Assembly (NCBI GenBank): GCA_002343425.1
Contig: DDSO01000086.1
Location: forward strand, 1 to 29,810
Reading direction: 5' to 3'
Origin: Brevundimonas sp. UBA2388
GTDB taxonomy: Bacteria > Pseudomonadota > Alphaproteobacteria > Caulobacterales > Caulobacteraceae
Length of the DNA stretch: 29,810 nucleotides
Shown: one piece after another, positions 20,432-28,019 of the stretch
Numbering within the stretch: the first letter of the stretch is position 1
Layout: each line of letters starts with the position of its first letter
Program-made: the position numbers and the translations under genes
Notes under the pieces: model-generated
Database searches by the model: none
What the model saw: only the letters and a program-made list of their open reading frames with translations
Told to the model about the DNA's origin: nothing

Positions 20432-21235
20432 TCACGCGTGTCGGGTGAAATGATGCAGCGCAATTCCACTGGCGACTGAGACGTTCAGCGAATCGAAGCC
20501 GCCGGACATCGGGATTCCGACCGGCCGGCAGCGCTCGATCACCGCGCCGGAAAGCCCCGGCCCTTCAGGCCCCAACAGGATGGCGATCCGTCCGCCCCTT
20601 GGCACCGCCTCCAGCGGCTCGCTTGCGCCGGGGGTCAGCGCCAGCACGTCAAACCCCGCCGCCTTGAGCCCGTCGACCATGGCCATCGCGTCCAGACCCG
20701 TCGCCATCGGCGTTCGAAGCACCGCGCCCACCGAAACCCGGATGGCCTTGCGATAGAAGGGGTCGCAGCAGTGCGCATCGAGCAGCACTGCCCCGGCCCC
20801 GAAGGCTGCAGCGTTGCGGAAAAGGCCGCCCATATTGTCGTGATTGCCGATGCCGCAGGCCGCAACCACAATGGCCTCGGGCCCCAGCGGGTCCAGTTGC
20901 GCCTCCAGGGCCGCGGGCTCGGGCTTGCGGCCCAGAGCCAGGATGCCGCGATGCAGGTGAAACCCCGCGATGGCGTCGAGAATCGGCTGGTCGGCGACAT
21001 AGACCGGCGCCTCCTCCGGCACGCGGGCGACCATTTCGGCCAGCCCTTCGGCCCGTTTCCGGTCCAGTAACAGCGCCACCGGCCGGCACAGCGATTGCGG
21101 TGACGTCAGCACATTCAGGACCACCTCGCCCTCGGCCACGAACAGGCCCTGCCTGCCCGTGAGGTCGCGTTCCTTGATGTCCCGGAAGCCGGCGATGCGC
21201 GGATCTTCGGGGTCGTCGATAAGGATCAGGGCCAA
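20432..21235 (-). CDS. SpoU/TrmH-family RNA 2'-O-methyltransferase
   Basis: 267-residue SPOUT-class methyltransferase that modifies ribose 2'-OH groups in rRNA or tRNA. The N-terminal substrate-binding region reads KERDLTGRQGLFVAEGEVVL. The three SpoU motifs are present: NHDNMGGLFRNAAAFGA (motif 1), IAILLGPEGPGLS (motif 2) and IPMSGGFDSLNVSVASGIAL (motif 3), which together form the trefoil knot and dimer site. The target nucleotide is not predictable. It starts at the ATG at 21235; the tRNA-Asn promoter lies just upstream on the other strand. Confidence 0.93.
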   Translation of the reverse strand: MALILIDDPEDPRIAGFRDIKERDLTGRQGLFVAEGEVVLNVLTSPQSLCRPVALLLDRKRAEGLAEMVARVPEEAPVYVADQPILDAIAGFHLHRGILALGRKPEPAALEAQLDPLGPEAIVVAACGIGNHDNMGGLFRNAAAFGAGAVLLDAHCCDPFYRKAIRVSVGAVLRTPMATGLDAMAMVDGLKAAGFDVLALTPGASEPLEAVPRGGRIAILLGPEGPGLSGAVIERCRPVGIPMSGGFDSLNVSVASGIALHHFTRHA

Positions 21236-21251
21236 GATCGGATATTTCCCG

Positions 21252-21281
21252 TTGCGTCAGTCTGACTCGCGCTGCTATAGC
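21252..21281 (+). promoter_or_regulatory. Candidate promoter of tRNA-Asn
   Basis: TTGCGTC (21252-21258) and GCTATAGC (21274-21281), 15 bases apart, closely match the Caulobacter sigma-73 consensus (TTGaCgS / GCTANAWC). Start of transcription is expected near 21288, 18 bases before the tRNA. Confidence 0.6.
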
Positions 21282-21305
21282 GCCCGCCTTCCCGAGAGGA
21301 AGTGT

Positions 21306-21380
21306 TCCGCGGTAGCTCAGTGGTAGAGCAGCCGACTGTTAATCGGCTGGTCGTAGGTTCGAATCCTACCCGCGGAGCCA
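21306..21380 (+). tRNA. tRNA-Asn, anticodon GTT
   Basis: 75 bases with encoded CCA. Acceptor TCCGCGG (21306-21312) pairs with CCGCGGA (21370-21376); discriminator G at 21377. The anticodon stem GCCGA/TCGGC encloses CTGTTAA with GTT at 21338-21340. The T-arm GTAGGTTCGAATCCTAC is standard. Confidence 0.98.
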
Positions 21381-21405
21381 CTCTTTCCCACCACAGCGTC
21401 AGACC

Positions 21406-21434
21406 GAAAAAAAGCCCGACGCGAGCGCCGGGCT
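21406..21434 (-). terminator. Intrinsic terminator for the lipoprotein gene
   Basis: On the minus strand the stem AGCCCG/CGGGCT (21429-21434 with 21413-21418) is followed by a U-tract (the plus-strand A-run up to 21413). It lies about 86 bases beyond the stop of the gene at 21520. Confidence 0.8.
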
Positions 21435-21519
21435 GAAGAAGTTCGGTGATGGTGGGTGTCCTCGAAGATGGAAGACACCCTTCCGATGCCGTGAATTGGT
21501 TAACCTGCCGTAAACGACT

Positions 21520-22290
21520 TCACTCGGGATCCGGCAGCCAGGTCGTCTGCCGCCCGCCCGCCGGACCACTCCACACCACGCGCCAGCCGGCGCCCGCGCG
21601 TTCGACCCGGGTTCCCGCATCCGCGACCCCAGCCCCCTCGCCGGGCCAGACGAAGGCGCGTCCACCGACACGGATTTCGTCGGGGCCCGTGGACGGCGTC
21701 AGCACCAGGCTCCACAGGCCCGCGGCGTCCGGGGTCACACGGCCGCTTTCACCGCCGGCCTGAAGATCGATGGGCTCCCCCGCCGGCGCGCTGCGGCCCG
21801 AGACCAGCCGCATCCGGCCATCGCTGTCGACAGCGCCCAGCGCCGGGGCGCGGTCCAGCCGCCGTGTCGCCCCGCCGGCGCGCAGGATGGCGACCGGCCC
21901 CTGCCCACCGGCCACGATCAGCAACCGTTCCGGAGCCGGGGCGGCGTCCTGCCCCACCTGGATTTCGGGTCGCAGCAGCAGATCCCCGGTCGGAGCGACC
22001 ATCCGGATCTCGAACCGGCCCTGGTCATCCGCCGCCGCCGCGTGGGCGGGACCGGAATCACTGCGCAGCACGACACGGGCGCCCGGCTCCGCCTCCCCCG
22101 AGAAGGCCAGACCGCCCGGAACGCGCCGCACCGAACGAATCATCGGCGGGCGGGTCCAGCCTCCGACCGCGGCCGGCGCCCGGTCCTTCTCCGCCGCCAC
22201 CGGCGCCGGCGGAGAACAGGCGGCGTTCGCCACGCACAACAGCACCGCTATCGCCGCCTTGCCGAACATGGCCCGTTTCATCGCGTGCAT
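21520..22290 (-). CDS. Putative lipoprotein with Ig-like repeats
   Basis: 256-residue exported protein. The N-terminus MKRAMFGKAAIAVLLCVANA is followed by a Cys (NAACSPP) that could be lipidated, although the lipobox is not ideal. The mature part is Gly/Ala/Pro-rich with two related beta-rich segments. One is GGLAFSGEAEPGARVVLRSD with DDQGRFEIRM; the second is GEPIDLQAGGESGRVTPDAA with GLWSLVLTPS. They resemble bacterial Ig-like or carboxypeptidase-regulatory folds. No enzyme residues are visible. The start could be the ATG at 22290 or at 22281. It is divergent from the LOG-family gene. The function is unknown. Confidence 0.78.
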   Translation of the reverse strand: MHAMKRAMFGKAAIAVLLCVANAACSPPAPVAAEKDRAPAAVGGWTRPPMIRSVRRVPGGLAFSGEAEPGARVVLRSDSGPAHAAAADDQGRFEIRMVAPTGDLLLRPEIQVGQDAAPAPERLLIVAGGQGPVAILRAGGATRRLDRAPALGAVDSDGRMRLVSGRSAPAGEPIDLQAGGESGRVTPDAAGLWSLVLTPSTGPDEIRVGGRAFVWPGEGAGVADAGTRVERAGAGWRVVWSGPAGGRQTTWLPDPE

Positions 22291-22361
22291 CCGACCGCTA
22301 GGAGTATCGGTCCAGATAGCGCGCCGAGGCGGCCGCTGTCTCCCTTCGTTCCCGAGGCCCC

Positions 22362-22964
22362 ATGTCTTCGCCTGTCGTTATCCAGCCCTTCGACGGTCAG
22401 TCCGTCTGCCTGTTCTGCGGTTCGTCCGATCTGTCCGACCCCGCCTACACCGCCGCCGCCCGCGCGTTCGGCGAACAGACCGCGAAGGCCGGCTGGCGGC
22501 TGGTCTATGGCGGCGGCGGCGTCGGCCTGATGGGCGCCTCGGCGCGCGCGGCGCACGAGGCCGGCGGTCGGGTCCTGGGCGTCATGCCGGGCTTCCTGCG
22601 CAGCCGCGAGCGGCTGTTCGACGAGGTCGAGACCCTGATCGTGCCCTCGATGCACGAGCGCAAGACTATCATGTATGACCAGTCGGACGCCTTCGTGGTC
22701 GCCCCGGGTGGCGTCGGCACGCTGGAAGAGGTCATCGAGGTCCTGTCCTGGAAGCGGCTGGACCTCCACTCCAAGCCGGTGATCTTCCTGAATCTGAACG
22801 GCTTCTGGGAGCCGCTTCTGGCCGTGATGGAACACAGCATCGCCGAGAGGATGACCCCCGCCAGCTTCCGTCAGGCCTGGGTCGTTTGCGACACGGTGGA
22901 AGCGGCCATCGCCGCCATGCAGGCCGCCGACGCGGTCCCGGGCTTGCAACATGATCGCCGATAA
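22362..22964 (+). CDS. LOG-family nucleoside 5'-monophosphate phosphoribohydrolase (TIGR00730)
   Basis: 200-residue Rossmann-fold protein of the LOG family, which splits ribose-5-phosphate from nucleoside monophosphates and in plants activates cytokinins. Signatures: VCLFCGSSDLSDP at the start, LVYGGGGVGLMGASARAA, and the catalytic PGGVGTLEE (about residues 114-122) with MHERK upstream. In bacteria the physiological substrate is usually unknown, although pyrimidine/purine nucleotide 5'-monophosphate nucleosidase activity is documented for relatives. It starts at the ATG at 22362, divergent from the lipoprotein gene. Confidence 0.92.
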   Translation: MSSPVVIQPFDGQSVCLFCGSSDLSDPAYTAAARAFGEQTAKAGWRLVYGGGGVGLMGASARAAHEAGGRVLGVMPGFLRSRERLFDEVETLIVPSMHERKTIMYDQSDAFVVAPGGVGTLEEVIEVLSWKRLDLHSKPVIFLNLNGFWEPLLAVMEHSIAERMTPASFRQAWVVCDTVEAAIAAMQAADAVPGLQHDRR

Positions 22965-23090
22965 GTAATCACTGGTTAGTCAGCCGGTGTCCGTCCGTCT
23001 CTTTTGACGACCCACCTTGACAGTTGCGTATCAAAACGGACATCAGCGCGTCGGGACGGATGGCCGTCCCACCTAATCGGAGACCTCCCC

Positions 23091-23381
23091 ATGCGTGCTC
23101 TGCTCATCGCCGCGGCCCTGCTCGCCGCCGCCCCCGCCTTCGCCCAAACGCCCGCCACCAGCGCCGTCCTCGCCGACGCCGCCCGCGCCCCGGCCGCCCG
23201 CACCATCATCGACGGCGCGACCTGGACCTGCGCCGGTGCGACCTGCACTGCCAGCGGCGGCGCCAACCAGCCCGCGACCCGCGCCTGCCGCCGCGTCGTC
23301 GCCCGCTTCGGCGCCGTGTCGTCGTTCAGCTACAAGGGCGTCGCCCTTTCGGCCGAACAGATCGCTGCCTGCAACGCCTGA
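23091..23381 (+). CDS. Small exported Cys-containing protein (CC_3452-like)
   Basis: 96-residue secreted protein. Signal peptide MRALLIAAALLAAAPAFAQ, then TIIDGATWTCAGATCTASGG, ATRACRRVVARFGAVSSFSY and a final AEQIAACNA. Four Cys (WTC, ATC, RAC, AAC) could form two disulfides in the periplasm. The pattern recalls the small CC_3452 family of Caulobacterales, whose role is unknown; that assignment is from memory. The ATG at 23091 has GGAGA 7 bases before it. A strong terminator follows. Confidence 0.82.
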   Translation: MRALLIAAALLAAAPAFAQTPATSAVLADAARAPAARTIIDGATWTCAGATCTASGGANQPATRACRRVVARFGAVSSFSYKGVALSAEQIAACNA

Positions 23382-23403
23382 TCCCGCTGCCTCGCTGAAA
23401 CGG

Positions 23404-23435
23404 AAAAGGCCGCCCCAAACGGGGCGGCCTTTTTT
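23404..23435. terminator. Bidirectional intrinsic terminator
   Basis: A nine-pair stem GGCCGCCCC/GGGGCGGCC (23408-23416 with 23421-23429) with loop AAAC. Six T residues follow on the plus strand and AAAA precedes, giving a U-tract for the minus strand too. It serves the small exported gene and the convergent gltX. Confidence 0.93.
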
Positions 23436-23470
23436 GCGCCAGCGAGAGACAGAGCGACGCCCTCCCCCCG

Positions 23471-24805
23471 TCAGGCCGTCTCGCCGCCCAGCCGCTTCAC
23501 GATGCGCTCGCGACCGATCATCGGCGCCAATGTCGCCATGTCCGGGCCATGCTGCTGACCTGTGATCATCATTCGCAGCGGCATGAACAGGGCCTTGCCC
23601 TTGGCGCCGGTGGCCTCCTTGACCGCGTTCGTCCACACTGGCCACAGGGTCTCGTCGATGACCTCGGGCAGGGCCGCCAGGGCCGCTGCAGCAAAGGCCG
23701 CATCCTCGATCACAGGCGTGACAGGGCCGCGCACGATCGTCGCCATTTCAATGACATCGGCGAACTTCTGAAGGTTCCCCCGCACGCCATTCCAGAAGGC
23801 CTCGCCCAGATCGGCGTCCAGCTCAACCAACCGCGGCCGGGCGACGGCATAGTCCATCGCGTGCAGCGACTGGGCGTTCAGCCGGTCCAGATCGGCCGTG
23901 TCGTAGCGCGCCGGCGAGCGGCCCATCTTCGAGAAGGCGAAGCTGGCGCCCAGGGCTTCGACCGACGCCCCGACTTCCAGCGGATCCGAGGTGCCGATCC
24001 GACCCAGATGGCTGGTGATGGCGATCGGCTCATAGCCCTGCTCGCGCATCTCGGCGATCGACAGCGACCCCAGCCGCTTCGACAGGGCCTGACCGTCGGC
24101 CCCGACCAGCAGCGGCATGTGCGCGAACCCCGGCACGGTTGCGCCGAGCGCCTCGAAGATCTCGATCTGCGCCCCTGTGTTGGTGACGTGATCCTCGCCG
24201 CGGATGACGTGGGTGATGGCCATGTCGATGTCGTCGACGACCGACGGCAGGGTGTAGAGGAACAGGCCGTCCTCGCGGATCAGCACGGGGTCCGACATCG
24301 AGGTCGTGTCGACCTCGGCGTGGCCGCGCGCCAGATCTTCCCAGGCCACGCGACGCCCCTCCAGCTTGAAGCGCCAGTGCGGCTTGCGCCCCTCGGCCTC
24401 GAAGGCGGCCTTCTCGGCGTCGGTCAGGTCCAGCGCTGCGCGGTCGTAGACCGGCGGCAGGCCGCGTGACAGCTGCACCTTGCGGCGGCGGTCCAGTTCC
24501 TCGGAGGTGTCGTAGCAGGGATAAAGCCGGCCAGCGGCCTTCAGCCGCGCGGCGGCCTCCTCATAGCGGTCAAACCGCTTCGACTGGTTGTAGCGCTCGT
24601 CCCAGACCAGCCCCAGCCAGGTCAGGTCGTCCTCGATCCCCTGTTCGAACTCGGGCGTCGAGCGCGCCAGATCGGTATCGTCGATGCGCAGCACGAATTT
24701 GCCGCCCTGCCCCTTGGCGAACATCCAGTTGACCAGGGCGGTGCGGACATTGCCGACGTGCAGCTTACCCGTCGGCGACGGGGCGAAACGGACCTTGACG
24801 GACAT
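23471..24805 (-). CDS. gltX: Glutamate--tRNA ligase
   Basis: Class I synthetase of 444 residues that charges tRNA-Glu (and tRNA-Gln where no GlnRS exists, followed by GatCAB). It begins MSVKVRFAPSPTGKLHVGN with the HIGH variant HVGN at 16-19. It continues with LRIDDTDLARS, THVIRGEDHVTNTGAQIEIF, and a KMSKS variant ALSKRLGS at about 238-245, a form seen in alphaproteobacterial GluRS. The C-terminal anticodon-binding domain closes with the usual LFMPLRMMITGQQHGP. The ATG at 24805 matches the family start. Many alphaproteobacteria have two GluRS; which paralogue this is cannot be told here. Confidence 0.97.
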   Translation of the reverse strand: MSVKVRFAPSPTGKLHVGNVRTALVNWMFAKGQGGKFVLRIDDTDLARSTPEFEQGIEDDLTWLGLVWDERYNQSKRFDRYEEAAARLKAAGRLYPCYDTSEELDRRRKVQLSRGLPPVYDRAALDLTDAEKAAFEAEGRKPHWRFKLEGRRVAWEDLARGHAEVDTTSMSDPVLIREDGLFLYTLPSVVDDIDMAITHVIRGEDHVTNTGAQIEIFEALGATVPGFAHMPLLVGADGQALSKRLGSLSIAEMREQGYEPIAITSHLGRIGTSDPLEVGASVEALGASFAFSKMGRSPARYDTADLDRLNAQSLHAMDYAVARPRLVELDADLGEAFWNGVRGNLQKFADVIEMATIVRGPVTPVIEDAAFAAAALAALPEVIDETLWPVWTNAVKEATGAKGKALFMPLRMMITGQQHGPDMATLAPMIGRERIVKRLGGETA

Positions 24806-24868
24806 TCTGTGACCTTGAAACGCGAGGCGCGTAGGTCGCGCTCCAACCCGGCGAAGTCAAGGCGGCGG

Positions 24869-25312
24869 TCAGCTTCCGATGCCACACGCGATCTTCAGTT
24901 CGGCCACCCGCTGCGAGAAGGCGAGCGCCCTGTCCATGGTCTCGAACGGGACGATATGGTCGCTTGCCTCGCCCGTGATGTTGGTGAGATGCCCGCGCCG
25001 GATGCAGGGGGACCCGTCCACACAGCGAAATCGGAGCCTGACGCCGCCATGCTCGCCCGCGTCGGGGCTGTCCGCGACAATCTGCGAAAGGGGCATCATC
25101 GCCCGCCCCCAGGCAGCGTTGCGCCCGTGCCCATGGTCGACTGTCTCGCAGTCGCCGGACAGGCGATGGTAGGAATAGGCCCCGCTTCCGGTGCCCCAGA
25201 AGTCGAAACCCGGCGCGGATGCAGGCCCGACAGGGTCCTGAGGCGCGGCCTGAACCGTCGCCCCCGAAAGCGCCATCACGCCGAACGCCGCGCCGATCAT
25301 CCAGGGCTTCAT
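24869..25312 (-). CDS. Secreted protein of unknown function
   Basis: 147-residue exported protein. Signal peptide MKPWMIGAAFGVMALSGATV followed by QAA, cleaved probably after QAA. The mature part is Gly/His/Asp-rich with four Cys (GDCETV, FRCVDGSPCIRR, KIACGIGS), suggesting disulfides. HGGVRLRFRCVDGSPCIRRG looks like a beta hairpin core. The ATG at 25312 has GGAAGG upstream; longer starts on the open frame lack a signal. It lies between dksA and gltX on the same strand. No family is recognised. Confidence 0.75.
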   Translation of the reverse strand: MKPWMIGAAFGVMALSGATVQAAPQDPVGPASAPGFDFWGTGSGAYSYHRLSGDCETVDHGHGRNAAWGRAMMPLSQIVADSPDAGEHGGVRLRFRCVDGSPCIRRGHLTNITGEASDHIVPFETMDRALAFSQRVAELKIACGIGS

Positions 25313-25380
25313 CGTCACCTTCCGCATCCCCTCACGCGAGAAGATCAAAGGCCGATGAACCGCCGGTGAACGCCGTTGCG

Positions 25381-25812
25381 TCAGTCGTCCCGGTGCACCC
25401 GTTCGCGACGCTCGTGCCGCTCCTGGGCCTCTACCGACAGCGTCGCCGTGGGCCGGGCCTCCAGCCGTCCGAGGCTGATCGGCTCGCCGGTCTCCTCGCA
25501 ATAGCCGTAGGAGCCGTCCTCAATGCGGCGCAGCGCTTCGTCGATCTTGGAGATCAGCTTGCGCTGGCGGTCGCGGGTGCGCAGTTCCAGCGCCCGATCG
25601 GATTCCGACGACGCGCGGTCGACCAGATCCGGATGATTTTCCGTCTCGGCCTTCAGGTTGACGACAGTTCCCTTGGACTCGCGAAGGATGTCATCCTTCC
25701 AGTCCATCAGCTTGCCCTTGAAATAGGCCAGCTGCCGCTCGTTCATGAACGGCTCGTCGTCGGACGGCCTGTAAGCGGCCGGCTCGACAATCGCAGACGC
25801 CAATGCGGTCAT
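25381..25812 (-). CDS. dksA: DksA-type RNA polymerase-binding transcription factor
   Basis: 143-residue DksA that binds the RNA polymerase secondary channel and works with ppGpp in the stringent response. The coiled-coil tip has the DxxDxA pattern (Asp62, Asp65, Ala67 in DLVDRAS). The globular end reads DGSYGYCEETGEPISLGRLE then ARPTATLSVEAQERHE, the TraR/DksA zinc-finger region. Only one Cys (Cys105) of the four zinc ligands remains, so a zinc-independent finger is expected. The ATG at 25812 is preferred to the in-frame GTG at 25821. It lies 177 bases downstream of fliX on the same strand. Confidence 0.93.
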   Translation of the reverse strand: MTALASAIVEPAAYRPSDDEPFMNERQLAYFKGKLMDWKDDILRESKGTVVNLKAETENHPDLVDRASSESDRALELRTRDRQRKLISKIDEALRRIEDGSYGYCEETGEPISLGRLEARPTATLSVEAQERHERRERVHRDD

Positions 25813-25998
25813 AGTTCGCACTCACGGTCTTTAACAGCGCCCCCCTGTGGCGCAGCCCTGCCTATAGGGAGGACGAAGAGTCGCGGCAACAACACTCGCG
25901 CGAGCGTGACCGGTGAAGCTGACAGTCGGCGCGGGAGCGTGACATTTCTTCATCACCCACCGCCGACCGACCCCGCTTTTTCAAGGGATTTCGAAGAC

Positions 25999-26424
25999 TT
26001 ATGCTGCACTGCGGCGTAAATCGGCCTTGGCCAGCTCCACCGCGGCACGCAGATCGATCTGATCCAGCAGGTTGTTGAGCTCCGCATCGGCGTCAACCGG
26101 ACGTTCTTCGCGAAGGGTTCGTGTCAGTCGTTCCAGCGCCCCGTCGCCCGCCTCGCCCGCCAGCAGGGCCAGTTTCAGCTCGTCCAGCCGGTCCAGCAGT
26201 CCACCGCCACGCCGGATCGCCCGCCGCCGTCGCTCGGTCACGTCCTCGACGCCCTGCAGGGCCATCAGGGCGGAGACATCGGTCACGGCGGACGGCGCGG
26301 AGGCGGAGGTTGTGGCGCTGGCCGGGGCGGCTGACCCGGCAGACGGCATGGAAAAGCCCCCGCCAGCGCGGGCGGCGCGGGCCCCTTGCGTCAGGGATGG
26401 TCCAGACGGGCCTGTAACCTTCAT
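25999..26424 (-). CDS. fliX: Flagellar assembly regulator FliX
   Basis: 141-residue FliX, which in Caulobacter couples early flagellar assembly to activation of the sigma-54 regulator FlbD. It begins MKVTGPSGPSLTQGARAARA, then a low-complexity Ala/Ser region, and the conserved core ALMALQGVEDVTERRRRAIR, GLLDRLDELKLALLAGE, and the C-terminal LNNLLDQIDLRAAVELAKAD. Size and order match the Caulobacter protein (about 139 residues). The ATG at 26424 starts the conserved N-terminus. It is divergent from flgI across a shared control region. Confidence 0.94.
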   Translation of the reverse strand: MKVTGPSGPSLTQGARAARAGGGFSMPSAGSAAPASATTSASAPSAVTDVSALMALQGVEDVTERRRRAIRRGGGLLDRLDELKLALLAGEAGDGALERLTRTLREERPVDADAELNNLLDQIDLRAAVELAKADLRRSAA

Positions 26425-26474
26425 GGCATGCGACTCCAGCACATGCCGAACCATCGTCGGCGGCCCGTCACTGT

Positions 26475-26482
26475 TTGGTTAA
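26475..26482 (-). promoter_or_regulatory. Possible CtrA half-site upstream of fliX
   Basis: TTAACCAA on the minus strand resembles the CtrA half-site TTAACCAT and lies about 50 bases upstream of the fliX start, beside the ftr-like element. In Caulobacter, early flagellar genes are CtrA-controlled. A full TTAA-N7-TTAA is not present. Confidence 0.35.
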
Positions 26483-26487
26483 CGGCC

Positions 26488-26502
26488 CGGCAGTTTCTGC
26501 CG
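26488..26502 (+). promoter_or_regulatory. FlbD (ftr-like) enhancer site
   Basis: Inverted repeat CGGCA-N5-TGCCG, similar to Caulobacter ftr enhancer elements bound by FlbD. Its centre is about 87 bases upstream of the transcription start predicted from the sigma-54 promoter, a fitting enhancer distance. It also lies upstream of divergent fliX, where FlbD could repress. Confidence 0.6.
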
Positions 26503-26555
26503 TGACCACAGGGCGTCGAGACAACCGGTCTGCTGTTTTTGCTGCACTTTCCACA

Positions 26556-26571
26556 TGGCACGCCGCTGGCA
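26556..26571 (+). promoter_or_regulatory. Sigma-54 promoter of the flgI operon
   Basis: TGGCAC-N5-TGGCA: the invariant GG (26557-26558) and GC (26569-26570) are exactly 10 bases apart. One mismatch to TTGCA. Start expected near 26582, about 26 bases before the flgI ATG at 26608. Confidence 0.85.
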
Positions 26572-26607
26572 TGACGCTAGGCGCAACAGTTCGTGGACGC
26601 CCCGCCT

Positions 26608-27714
26608 ATGCAGAAACTGCTCGCTACCCTCCTGGCCGCCGCCGCCCTGGCCGGATTGGCTTCGCCGTCGCTGGCGCAGTCTCGGATCAAGGACATCGCG
26701 GCGGTCGAGGGCGTCCGCTCCAACCAGCTGGTCGGCTACGGCCTCGTCGTCGGCCTGAACGGCACCGGCGACAGCCTGCGCAACTGCCCCTTCACCCGCC
26801 AGTCGCTGGAAGGCATGACCGAGCGGCTGGGCGTCAACATCCGCGGGGCCAACGCCAACTCCAAGAACATGGCCGCCATCATGGTGACGGCCGAACTGCC
26901 GCCCTTCGCGACCCCCGGGGCCCGCATCGATGTCAACGTCTCCTCGATGTGCGACGCCAAGAGCCTGCTGGGCGGCACCCTGCTGGTCACCAGTCTCCAG
27001 GGCGCCGACGGTCAGGTCTATGCGGTGGCCCAGGGCTCGGTTCAGACCGGCGCCGTCTCGGGCGGAGGATCCTCGGGTTCCTCGGTGACGCGCGGCGTCC
27101 CTACAGCCGGCCGCATCGCCTCGGGCGCCACGGTCGAGCGCGAGACCGGCTTCCACCTCGCCAACATGACCGAGGTCCGCCTGACCCTGCGCAACCCCGA
27201 CTTCACCACGGCCCAGCGCATGGCCGCCGCCATCAACCAGGTTTATCCGAACACCGCCCTCGCCGAGAACGGCACTGTCGTCGCCCTGCGCGCGCCGGGG
27301 CAGATGGGGATGGCCGGCTTCATCAGCCGGGTCGAGAACCTCGAGGTCATGGTCGACTCCCCGGCCCGCGTCATCATCGACGAGGTCAATGGCGTCATCG
27401 TCATGGGCGACGCTGTCCGCGTATCCACCGTCGCCATCGCCCAGGGCAACCTCACCATCTCCGTGCAGGAAAGTCCGGTCGCCAGCCAGCCCACGCCCTT
27501 CAGCCGCGGCGGCGAGACCGTCGTCCTTCCCCAGACCGACGTTGCGGTCGAGGAGGAACTGGGCCGCCAGATGCGCATCGTCGGTGGCGGAGCCTCGCTC
27601 TCCACCCTGGTCAACGGCCTCAACGCCCTCGGCGTCAGCCCGCGCGACATGATCAGCATCCTGCAGGCCATCAAGGCCGCCGGCGCCCTCCAGGCCGAAA
27701 TCGAGGTGATGTAA
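26608..27714 (+). CDS. flgI: Flagellar P-ring protein FlgI
   Basis: 368-residue periplasmic protein that builds the P ring around the flagellar rod. Signal peptide MQKLLATLLAAAALAGLASP then SLAQ. The mature start SRIKDIAAVEGVRSNQLVGY is the FlgI hallmark, followed by GLVVGLNGTGDSL, TAELPPFATPGARIDVNVSS and GGTLLVTSLQGADGQVYAVA. The C-terminus ILQAIKAAGALQAEIEVM is conserved. The GTG at 26593 could add five residues before the signal peptide, but ATG at 26608 fits better. Under the sigma-54 promoter at 26556-26571; its TAA overlaps the flgJ ATG by one base (TAATG). Confidence 0.98.
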   Translation: MQKLLATLLAAAALAGLASPSLAQSRIKDIAAVEGVRSNQLVGYGLVVGLNGTGDSLRNCPFTRQSLEGMTERLGVNIRGANANSKNMAAIMVTAELPPFATPGARIDVNVSSMCDAKSLLGGTLLVTSLQGADGQVYAVAQGSVQTGAVSGGGSSGSSVTRGVPTAGRIASGATVERETGFHLANMTEVRLTLRNPDFTTAQRMAAAINQVYPNTALAENGTVVALRAPGQMGMAGFISRVENLEVMVDSPARVIIDEVNGVIVMGDAVRVSTVAIAQGNLTISVQESPVASQPTPFSRGGETVVLPQTDVAVEEELGRQMRIVGGGASLSTLVNGLNALGVSPRDMISILQAIKAAGALQAEIEVM

Positions 27715-28019
27715 TGAGCGACCCGATCATCGCCCCGACCACCCTGCCCCCGGCCGCGGCGGCCCCCGCGCCGGCCGTCGTCACCGCCCGCATGCGCGAG
27801 ACCGCCGAGGCGTTCGAAGCCTCCTTCCTCTCGCAGATGCTGAAGCCGATGTTCGAGGGCCTTTCGACCGAAGCCCCCTTCGGCGGCGGCGAGGCCGAGG
27901 GCACCTGGCGCGGCTTCCTCGTCGACGCCATGGCCAAACAGGCGGTTCGCGGCGGCGGCATCGGCCTGGCCGATCAGGTCGTCGCCCAGATGTTGAAGAT
28001 GCAGGAGCAGGAACAATGA
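27714..28019 (+). CDS. flgJ: Rod-binding protein FlgJ/CheL (no muramidase domain)
   Basis: 101-residue protein matching the rod-binding domain of FlgJ, called CheL in Caulobacter. After an Ala/Pro-rich start (MSDPIIAPTTLPPAAAAPA) comes TAEAFEASFLSQMLKPMFEG, the family core, then GGEAEGTWRGFLVDAMAKQA and GIGLADQVVAQMLKMQ. The C-terminal muramidase domain found in enterobacterial FlgJ is absent, as usual in this group, so peptidoglycan cutting must come from another enzyme. Its TGA overlaps the next ATG (ATGA). Confidence 0.9.
   Translation: MSDPIIAPTTLPPAAAAPAPAVVTARMRETAEAFEASFLSQMLKPMFEGLSTEAPFGGGEAEGTWRGFLVDAMAKQAVRGGGIGLADQVVAQMLKMQEQEQ

Noticed and set aside
21498..21512. Possible CtrA site TTAA-N7-TAAA
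   Set aside because: One half-site mismatches and it lies between a stop codon and a terminator, with no promoter to control.
26475..27713. Longer open frame running through flgI in another phase into flgJ
   Set aside because: The upstream part is an out-of-frame shadow of flgI; flgJ starts at 27714, where the TAATG junction and family similarity begin.
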